Origin: Prosthecobacter vanneervenii
Lineage (GTDB): Bacteria; Verrucomicrobiota; Verrucomicrobiia; Verrucomicrobiales; Verrucomicrobiaceae
Length of the DNA: 64,000 nucleotides
Assembly (NCBI RefSeq): GCF_014203095.1
Contig: NZ_JACHIG010000003.1
Span: forward strand, 248,001 to 312,000
Direction of reading: 5' to 3'
Below, piece by piece: positions 18,993 through 25,605 of this stretch; the first letter of the stretch is position 1, and the number at the start of each line of letters is the position of its first letter. A program made the translations under genes and the position numbers. Below the pieces are notes generated by a model that worked only from the letters and a program-made list of their open reading frames with translations, was not told the DNA's origin and ran no database searches.

Positions 18993-20480
18993 TTAGGAGC
19001 TGAGTGCCACAGTGGCTGTGGCGGGTTTGGCTTTGGGGCGGTGATCGACGAGTTTTTCCTCCTTCAGGAGGCGGCCCACTCCGAGCTGTTCCCGGAGTTC
19101 GGCAAGGGAGTGAAAATGCAGCCCGTTCGGGGTAATCTCCGTGGCTTCATGGAAGCGACGGGAAACGGCGAGCTCGAGTTCGGATTCACGCACGCCCGGT
19201 TCCGCCGTGAGGTGCAGATGCACCTCGTCCATTTCCAGCGGGTCATCGTGGCGTTTGCGCAGCTCGATCTGCCAGGCGGCGATGCCTTTCTGGTCATCGA
19301 GCAGATGCTCCAGCAGATTGAAGTTCACCAGCGTGCCCTTGAGCTTGTCCATGTGCAGCTCGCGCACCTCGCTGACCCGTGAGATGGGCCCCAGCAGACG
19401 CGGGCAGGTGCGGCCGCAGAGCGGGCATTTTTCCCAGGTCAGGCCGCCTTCAGCGATGTCGCCGGTGCGGTAGCGCAGCACCACGGTACCACGTGCATCC
19501 AGGGGCGTGAATACGATCTCGCCCGGCTGGCCATCCGGCACGAGCTGGCCGGTGGCGGGATCGATCAGTTCCACCAAGCCCAGGTCAGGGCTGAGGTGGT
19601 AGCCGCTGGACTCATGCGTCTGGCCCACGCATTCCGGAAAAGCCATTTTAGCCTCTGTGAAGCCATAGGTTGCCATCACATGCGTGTTGGGACTGCCGAG
19701 CAGACCGGCCAGATCCAGCAGCCGCGCGCGCAGGCCATCGGCCACTTTTTCACCGCCCAGCACGAGAAGCTTCAGGCTGGGCCACTGCCTGCCCGTTTCG
19801 TACGCTTCGCGCAGCACATGGTAAATGAACGTGGGCATGCCGATGATGATGTCCGGCTGGATCTTCTCAATGAGGTTGATGTTTCCCTCTGTGCCGAGCG
19901 TCTTGCCGCCGCCAGTGCTCAGCATGAAGGTGCCAAAGCCCAGCCCGGCATGATGTGCCAGCCAGAAGGCGAGATGCGGCGCATAGGGAAAGAGGTTGAT
20001 GTGCCGATACTCTTTCTGAGAACGGCCTGCGAGCATCAGCCGGATGCCACTGATGTCGAGATTGTGCAGATCGTGCTTGGTATAGAGGAAGGGTACGGGG
20101 TCCGACGAGCGGCCCGTGGTGCTGGTGAGCAGGATGGGGCGGAATTCCGCCTCGGCCTTTTCCCTGGCCGCAGCGCGGCCGTGCATTAGAGCGGTGCCGA
20201 TCATGCCCGGCTCCAGGCGCAGCTTCGACTCGTCAGGAACGAGCACAAAGTCGCGCGGAGTGGCAAGATCCTTCTTGGAGGTGAAAGGCACGTGGTCCCA
20301 GTCTTCGAAGGACTTGATGTCCAGCGGGTGAATGCCGTGCTCGGCAAACAGGCGGCGGTAATGCGCGCTGAAGGGGATGACCCTGCGGCTTAGGTAGCTG
20401 CGCAGCTGCTGAAGCTGCCAGTCTCTCCAGGCTTCATGCGGCGAGGTACTCCATTCGGGTATGTGACGGAGCAATTTCAT
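18993..20480 (-). CDS. Phenylacetate-CoA ligase-like AMP-forming enzyme
   Basis: About 495 residues of the PaaK-like branch of the adenylate-forming superfamily. Visible motifs: LTSTTGRSSDPVPF (phosphate loop, with TTG rather than SSGTTG), ATYGFTEAKMAF, YRTGDIAEGG, and a CPLCGRTCPRLLG cysteine cluster near residue 375 that may bind zinc. The substrate is not readable; the operon suggests a fatty or aryl acid fed into beta-oxidation. I chose the ATG at 20480, which has GGAGAC about ten bases upstream; this overlaps the lipase gene by 47 bases. Confidence 0.8.
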   Translation of the reverse strand: MKLLRHIPEWSTSPHEAWRDWQLQQLRSYLSRRVIPFSAHYRRLFAEHGIHPLDIKSFEDWDHVPFTSKKDLATPRDFVLVPDESKLRLEPGMIGTALMHGRAAAREKAEAEFRPILLTSTTGRSSDPVPFLYTKHDLHNLDISGIRLMLAGRSQKEYRHINLFPYAPHLAFWLAHHAGLGFGTFMLSTGGGKTLGTEGNINLIEKIQPDIIIGMPTFIYHVLREAYETGRQWPSLKLLVLGGEKVADGLRARLLDLAGLLGSPNTHVMATYGFTEAKMAFPECVGQTHESSGYHLSPDLGLVELIDPATGQLVPDGQPGEIVFTPLDARGTVVLRYRTGDIAEGGLTWEKCPLCGRTCPRLLGPISRVSEVRELHMDKLKGTLVNFNLLEHLLDDQKGIAAWQIELRKRHDDPLEMDEVHLHLTAEPGVRESELELAVSRRFHEATEITPNGLHFHSLAELREQLGVGRLLKEEKLVDHRPKAKPATATVALSS

Positions 20481-21474
20481 GGCTAATTGTCTCCAGGTTG
20501 AGGTTGGTTGGGGTGTTCTGAAGCAGCTCCCGGATGGCCGGGAGGGCGGCGGTTGCGGCGCCACGCCCGGCTTTCAGGTATTGCTCGAAATGTTCAAAGT
20601 CGTGCCACGTCGAGGCGGCAAAACGCGGATGGATGACCACATCGGCGGCAGCTTCCTCCTTGGCGATGAGGTGCAGCTGCGCGGCCATCAATGCGCGGCG
20701 GAAGGTGTCCAGCACGTTGCCATAGGCCAGCAGGTTCACCTTGTGCCAGAAGGTATGGAAGACGCGGGAAAGGACATGAAAGGTGGATTTATCGTCCACC
20801 ATGAGCGCCTGTTCCGATCTGGCCTCGTCTTCACCTGGAGGAGGCATGACATTCACGGCGATGACGGCATCCAGCTGGAAACGCTTCTTCAGCAGCGTCA
20901 CGGGCAGAGGCTCGGAGGCACCGCCGTCCGTGTAGCGCCGGCCATTCAGCTTCACCGGAGCGCAAATGGCGGGAATAGCGGAACTGGCGTGCACGGCATG
21001 CGAAACGACGCCGGAGTCAAAGACATGCGGCGACAGGCGGTCGAGGTCGGTGGCAATGACGATGAACGGGCGGTCCAAGTCAGAGAAGGTTTTGTCTCCC
21101 AGATCACGCTCCAGATGCCTGCGCAGCTTGTCGCCACGGATCAGGCCTTCGGAGGGTGGGATGATGTAATCCATCAGCGACCTCAAAGTGGCGCGGTCTT
21201 TGATCTCGCGGGCGCGTTCCTCAAGCTGCCTGCCATTGAGGCCAGCGGCCCAAAGTGCGCCCACATACGATCCCATGCTGCATCCTGCGATGGCGGCGAT
21301 GGGGATGCCTTCTTCTTCCAGAACCTGGATGACTCCGGCGTGTGCCAGCCCGCGGGCGCCACCGCTGGAGAGAACCAGGCCAATGCGAGGTGTTTTACCT
21401 CCCCCTGAGCCGTGCTTGGAGCTTTCTTCGGCACGGCTCCATCCCCTGAAGGGAAGCTGGAGCTGGGTGTTCAT
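20434..21474 (-). CDS. Patatin-like phospholipase (RssA/NTE type)
   Basis: 346 residues. It shows the full patatin signature: oxyanion hole SSGGARGLAH, nucleophile elbow GCSMG (Ser66), and a later DGGASEPLPV carrying the catalytic Asp. It likely cleaves acyl chains from phospholipids or other esters. First gene of the minus-strand lipid operon; released acids could be used by the downstream ligase and beta-oxidation enzymes. It is divergent from the metal-sensor unit across an 88-base gap. Confidence 0.9.
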   Translation of the reverse strand: MNTQLQLPFRGWSRAEESSKHGSGGGKTPRIGLVLSSGGARGLAHAGVIQVLEEEGIPIAAIAGCSMGSYVGALWAAGLNGRQLEERAREIKDRATLRSLMDYIIPPSEGLIRGDKLRRHLERDLGDKTFSDLDRPFIVIATDLDRLSPHVFDSGVVSHAVHASSAIPAICAPVKLNGRRYTDGGASEPLPVTLLKKRFQLDAVIAVNVMPPPGEDEARSEQALMVDDKSTFHVLSRVFHTFWHKVNLLAYGNVLDTFRRALMAAQLHLIAKEEAAADVVIHPRFAASTWHDFEHFEQYLKAGRGAATAALPAIRELLQNTPTNLNLETISHEIAPSHTRMEYLAA

Positions 21475-21562
21475 GACCTGTGAGGGTTGTTATGCAATTA
21501 GACCCAGCGCTTGAGAAAAACATTCAAAAAAAGGGAATCTTTGTGCATAAATAGACACCGCC

Positions 21563-21832
21563 ATGAACGAAACCGACCTCAACCGCATGCTGAAACATGC
21601 CGCCGCCACGCCTGCTGCGGGGCCACGCGCCCTGGAGACGATCATGGCCCGGGTGCGGGTGGATGACGGAAGGGCCAAGCGCTGGCGCTCGTTTGTGCAA
21701 TGGCTGCTGATCCTGGCAGTCGTGTCCGCCGTGGCGATTGCCGGCATGGTGGGCTGGAGCCTGGCCTCCAAAGACACCACGCACACCACCCCGCCGGCCA
21801 TGGAGATCTTCCAGGAGGGGCTGACACGATGA
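21563..21832 (+). CDS. Small one-helix membrane protein, CnrY-like anti-sigma candidate
   Basis: 89 residues: a cytosolic N-terminal stretch of about 48 residues rich in Arg/Ala, one transmembrane helix (about 49-71, FVQWLLILAVVSAVAIAGMVG) and a short periplasmic tail. Size, topology and place as first gene of a three-gene unit match CnrY, the anti-sigma factor that holds CnrH at the membrane. Sequence identity to CnrY cannot be judged by eye, so the role is inferred from context. Its stop overlaps the next start (ATGA). Confidence 0.6.
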   Translation: MNETDLNRMLKHAAATPAAGPRALETIMARVRVDDGRAKRWRSFVQWLLILAVVSAVAIAGMVGWSLASKDTTHTTPPAMEIFQEGLTR

Positions 21833-22287
21833 ACTCCCGGCTGAAATGGCTGCTTCTTTCCACTCTATGCTCTGCCATTCTGGCCGGAGGCACGGCCTGG
21901 GTGGTCACTGACTGGACGCTGCACCGCCATGGAGAAGGCCATGCCCATGATCATGTGAAGCCGGATCTGCACGCGTGGATGCATGAGCATCTGAGCATCA
22001 CGCCGGAACAGCATGGCAAACTGGAACCTCTGGAGGAGGCGTTTGAAAAAACGCGAATCAAACTTCAGGAGGAGATTCGTCTGGCAGATCTGGAACTGGC
22101 GAAGACCATTCGTGACCCGAAGATGACTCCGGCGGCGATGGATGCCGCGCTGGAGCGGCTGAACGAAGCGCAGGGGGCGCTGCAACGTGCCACTCTGGAG
22201 CATTTTTTTGAGATGAAGCGCTACCTGCGTCCAGCGCAGGCGAACAAACTGCTGGAATGGACTCATGACAGCCTCACCCGCCATTGA
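21829..22287 (+). CDS. Membrane-anchored periplasmic metal sensor, CnrX-like
   Basis: 152 residues. One N-terminal membrane anchor (about 7-29), a His-rich stretch (six His in residues 32-54), then a helical periplasmic domain of the Spy/CpxP/heavy-metal-resistance fold. His48 and His52 (HAWMH), Glu69, and His125 with Met129 (HFFEM) reproduce, with the same spacing and a constant offset of +6, the Ni/Co ligands I recall for CnrX (His42, His46, Glu63, His119, Met123). The start is the ATG overlapping the previous stop, with an AGGAGGGG site upstream. It overlaps the sigma gene by 23 bases. Confidence 0.75.
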   Translation: MNSRLKWLLLSTLCSAILAGGTAWVVTDWTLHRHGEGHAHDHVKPDLHAWMHEHLSITPEQHGKLEPLEEAFEKTRIKLQEEIRLADLELAKTIRDPKMTPAAMDAALERLNEAQGALQRATLEHFFEMKRYLRPAQANKLLEWTHDSLTRH

Positions 22288-22882
22288 AGCGCTGCTGATG
22301 CCGCAGGCTGCCGAAAGCTCCGCTGAAGAAGCGGCGGAGCAGCAGCACCTGCGTGCCGCGCAGGCTGGTGACATGGCGGCGTTTGAGTGGATTGTGAGGC
22401 AGCATGAGGAACGGCTGTTCGGTTTCTGCTGCCGCTGGCTGCGCTGTGTAGAAGATGCGCGCGAGGTGTGCCAGGATGCGTTTGTGCGTGCGTGGCAGGC
22501 GCTGCCGGAATTTGAAGGACGTGCGCGACTTTCCACATGGCTCTACCAAATCGCGCTCAATCTCTGCCGTGACCGCGCCAAATCGCGTTCTTCACGGCAG
22601 CGTGAGAACACGACGACGATTCATGATCTGGAACAGCCGCTGCCATGCCCGCAGGGGTCTCCGGATGCGAATGCGGAATGGCAGAGCGAGATGCAGAAAC
22701 TGGAGCGCGGGCTGGCGCTGCTGCCGGAAAAACTGCGCACGGCCCTGATGCTGAGCGCCATGGAAGGACTGAGCCATGAGGAATGCGCCAAGGTGCTGAA
22801 CTGTTCCATCCGCGGCACTGAAGGGCGCATCTACCGAGCACGGCAGATGCTGCTGCAATGGTGGAATGAGGAATCTCAGTGA
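22265..22882 (+). CDS. ECF sigma factor, CnrH/RpoE-like
   Basis: 205 residues. Region 2 (about 30-100) includes DAREVCQDAFVRAWQALPEF and STWLYQIALNLCRDRAK; region 4 (about 145-200) includes LPEKLRTALML and a helix-turn-helix with GLSHEECAKVLN and EGRIYRARQMLLQWW. No region 3 is present, as expected of ECF factors. It is the third gene of the anti-sigma/sensor/sigma unit and overlaps the sensor gene, so the three are co-expressed. No Cnr-type efflux pump is nearby. The target promoter set is unknown. Confidence 0.9.
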   Translation: MTASPAIEALLMPQAAESSAEEAAEQQHLRAAQAGDMAAFEWIVRQHEERLFGFCCRWLRCVEDAREVCQDAFVRAWQALPEFEGRARLSTWLYQIALNLCRDRAKSRSSRQRENTTTIHDLEQPLPCPQGSPDANAEWQSEMQKLERGLALLPEKLRTALMLSAMEGLSHEECAKVLNCSIRGTEGRIYRARQMLLQWWNEESQ

Positions 22883-24270
22883 TGACCGCTGCCGCCAGCG
22901 GCAGAAAGTGCTTTTTCAATGCTGTTTGCAGCATCTGAGCGCCAGCCGATGACCACGCGTGGCATGAGGCCACCCAAGACCAGAAAGAGGATGCAGGCGG
23001 TCAGCGGCCAGCGTTCGCGAGGCAGGGCGTCGGGGATGTTGATGACGTGTTTTGGCAGCACGCCAAGGAACAGAGTGTTGTAGAGACGCAGGAGGTTGAT
23101 GGCATTGAAGACCGTGGCAACGAGGAGCACGATGCCGGCGCTGAGGTGGCTTTGCAGCATGCCATGGAAGATGAGCTCCTCGGCGCAATAACCCAGCGTG
23201 CCGGGAAGACCGACGAGAGCGAGGCCGCAAATGAGGAAAAAGGTGGCAAGACGGGGCGCTTTGGCGGCAAGGCCCAGATGCATGAGAGGGTCTTCAGTGG
23301 AACTTACCCGCACTTCCAGCGCACGAACGATGCAAATGAGGCCTGTGGAGGCAGCAGCCACCAACAGCCAGTGTGTGAGCGCACCGGTGACACCTTCGAT
23401 ATTGGTGCTGGTGATGCCTGCAAGCATGAAGCTGGCCTGACTGATGCACAGGAACGCAAGGAGACGACGGGGCTTGCTTTCCGCGAAGGCACGCAGACTG
23501 GCGATGCCTACGGTGGCAACGGCCGCCATGCTGAGGAATTCAAACGCATGATGTGCGGTTTCTGGAGGCGAGGCGAGCTGCGCGCGGGCGACGAGCACGA
23601 CCCCGAGGTGGCCATTGAAAAGGAGGGCCTTGGGCAGGAGGGGGCCGTGCTCGAAGGCATGGACCACGCCTGCATGGAGGGGGAAAAGACCCTTGCGACA
23701 GACCACTGCGATGATGAAAAAAAGGCTCCAAAGTGTACCATATTTCGCAAAACCGGTGGTCGATGAGGCGCTCAAAAGCAGCACAGCGGCGGTCAGGGCG
23801 ATGCAACTGGCGAGACGAATGCCGATGGTGAGGCGGGTCTCCCGCTGACTGCCGAACATGCCTAATGCAAATGGCAGGCAAGAAAGCCACCAGCCAGCGA
23901 CCATGGGAACCCAGGAGGCGGCGGCGTAGGCGGTCTGCACGGAGAGGGAGATGAGCAGCATGCCAGCGGGGGCCTGCCCGGCCGCGTCACGCCTGGGAGC
24001 GAGCACCATGACGGCGAGGGTCAGGGCGGCGTAGAAGGCCATGGGGACGGCATTGAGGCCATCGGCCTGGAAGAAGGGCAGCCAAGGGTCGTACAGACTC
24101 CCCTGCCCTGCGGCGCGTGACTCACACGCGGCAGCCAGGAAGGCTATGAAAGCGAGTGCTGCGGCCACCGCTGCGACGCGGCGTGGATGGGATGCCTTCC
24201 AGGATGCCAGCACGCCACCGAGCAATAAAGCCAGGGCGACGGTGAGGTATGGCAGTGAAAGGTAGGGCAT
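22876..24270 (-). CDS. NuoL/MrpD-like membrane subunit, third gene of the Dab operon
   Basis: 464 residues with about 12-14 predicted transmembrane helices and the proton-conducting antiporter pattern: a membrane Lys in CRKGLFPLHAGVVHAFEHGPLLPKAL (H, E and K in the central helix region) and later ALVGLPGTLGYCAEEL. It belongs to the complex I antiporter-like superfamily, distinct in sequence from the DabB-like gene next to it. It begins 8 bases after that gene's stop, so it is operonic. Its tail overlaps the convergent sigma gene by 7 bases. I infer that it adds a second ion-conducting subunit to the Dab complex. Confidence 0.7.
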   Translation of the reverse strand: MPYLSLPYLTVALALLLGGVLASWKASHPRRVAAVAAALAFIAFLAAACESRAAGQGSLYDPWLPFFQADGLNAVPMAFYAALTLAVMVLAPRRDAAGQAPAGMLLISLSVQTAYAAASWVPMVAGWWLSCLPFALGMFGSQRETRLTIGIRLASCIALTAAVLLLSASSTTGFAKYGTLWSLFFIIAVVCRKGLFPLHAGVVHAFEHGPLLPKALLFNGHLGVVLVARAQLASPPETAHHAFEFLSMAAVATVGIASLRAFAESKPRRLLAFLCISQASFMLAGITSTNIEGVTGALTHWLLVAAASTGLICIVRALEVRVSSTEDPLMHLGLAAKAPRLATFFLICGLALVGLPGTLGYCAEELIFHGMLQSHLSAGIVLLVATVFNAINLLRLYNTLFLGVLPKHVINIPDALPRERWPLTACILFLVLGGLMPRVVIGWRSDAANSIEKALSAAGGSGHH

Positions 24271-24278
24271 GAATTTGA

Positions 24279-25577
24279 TCAGTGATCTGACGACTTCTTC
24301 GCAGAAGCTTTGGGTTCGAAAAGGGCGAGCCAGTGTGCGACAGCCTGAACAGGGGCGACGATCCAGCGCTCGACGACGGCATCATAGAAACCGCGCCCAA
24401 GAGCCAGACGGTAGAGCCAGACCTGCACAGATTGAGGCAGCAGGGATTCATAGTGGCTGCCGGTGGGGCTGAACCTGCCGCCAGCAGCGGCGTGCACGCG
24501 ATGGTAGTCGCGAAGCATGGAGGGCGTGCGCAGGAACTGCAATGTGCGCAGCATGGCGTGGCTGACGAGATGGATGAGAGCGAAGGTGGACCAGCCGAGG
24601 CCGATCTCGACAAAGATGAGGCCGATCTGAGTCTGGGCTGCATAGGCAAGGGAGGTCTTGGCATCGGCACAGGTGCGATGGACGAGGGTGCCGAGGAAGG
24701 CGGTGGCCAGACCGGTGATGATGATGAGGCCGGTGGCGATCCATGAATGGCGAATGAGCGGCTCGATACGCAGCAGCAGATAAGCACCGGTGTGGATGGA
24801 GATAGCCCCATAGAAAACGGCGCTGGAAGGGGTGGGACCCTCCATGGCACGAGGCAGCCAGCCCCAGAAAGGACCTTGGGAAGATTTCCCGGCGGCGGCG
24901 ATCACCAGCAGCACGGCGACGACCGCGCCATGGATGCCGGGGGCTCCCTCTGCGCCGAGCAGGCCCTTCCATGAGGTGGTGCCGAACCAGTGATGGGCCA
25001 GAAAGATGGCGAGCAGCATGAACAAGTCCGCTACACGATAGGAGGCAAAGACCCAGAGGGCATTGCGCACCGGCTCAGGCCGATACTGGAAGAAGCCGAC
25101 GAGGAGCACCGAGGTTATGGCTATTGTTTCCCAGCCGACGATGAGGAGATCCAGCGAGTCGGCGGTGAAGACGAGGAGGGCGCCAAAGGTGAAGAGGTGC
25201 AGCAGCAGGAAGAAGCGGAGGAAACCCGGATCCCGATGCAGGTAGCGCACAGAGAAGTAGGCGACAATGCTGACCAGCACCACGGTCAAGCCGACGAGCG
25301 GCAGGGACAGCCCGTCCACCAGCAGTGAGAGGGGATAGCCGTAGTGCCCCACGGTGAACCAATCTCCCAGCAACACACGCACGGGATGGAACCCCTGGGC
25401 ACTCATGCGCCAGCCGATGATGAACGCCAGGAGGACGAGAAGCGAGTAAGCCATCCTGGTGATCCATGCCATGGCGCGCTCTGTGACAGCGCCGCCCAGC
25501 AGCCAGACAAGGCTCAGCCCGAGAAAGAGCGCACCGGGCGTGGCGATGAGAAGCGGGATCAGGGTTTGAACAGGCAT
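24279..25577 (-). CDS. dabB: NuoL-like ion-coupling subunit of inorganic carbon transporter
   Basis: 432 residues from the ATG at 25577, chosen because it leaves only 28 bases after the dabA stop and starts a hydrophobic helix; longer starts would run into dabA. About 12 helices of the proton-antiporter family, with DSLDLLIVGWETIAI, GKSSQGPFWGWLPRAMEGPTPSSAVFYGA (conserved Lys, Trp and Pro of the ion pathway; shown here only as a family pattern) and LVHRTCADAKTSLAYAAQ. In the DAB system the B subunit drives conversion of CO2 to bicarbonate by the cytosolic A subunit. The pairing with DabA makes the call. Confidence 0.8.
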   Translation of the reverse strand: MPVQTLIPLLIATPGALFLGLSLVWLLGGAVTERAMAWITRMAYSLLVLLAFIIGWRMSAQGFHPVRVLLGDWFTVGHYGYPLSLLVDGLSLPLVGLTVVLVSIVAYFSVRYLHRDPGFLRFFLLLHLFTFGALLVFTADSLDLLIVGWETIAITSVLLVGFFQYRPEPVRNALWVFASYRVADLFMLLAIFLAHHWFGTTSWKGLLGAEGAPGIHGAVVAVLLVIAAAGKSSQGPFWGWLPRAMEGPTPSSAVFYGAISIHTGAYLLLRIEPLIRHSWIATGLIIITGLATAFLGTLVHRTCADAKTSLAYAAQTQIGLIFVEIGLGWSTFALIHLVSHAMLRTLQFLRTPSMLRDYHRVHAAAGGRFSPTGSHYESLLPQSVQVWLYRLALGRGFYDAVVERWIVAPVQAVAHWLALFEPKASAKKSSDH

Positions 25578-25605
25578 GAACAAGGACTGGATGTTACAAA
25601 GAGAA

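Noticed and set aside
22876..25577. A respiratory complex I (nuo) or Mrp antiporter operon.
   Set aside because: Only two antiporter-family genes are present and they are coupled to dabA; the small hydrophilic and peripheral nuo or mrp subunits are missing.
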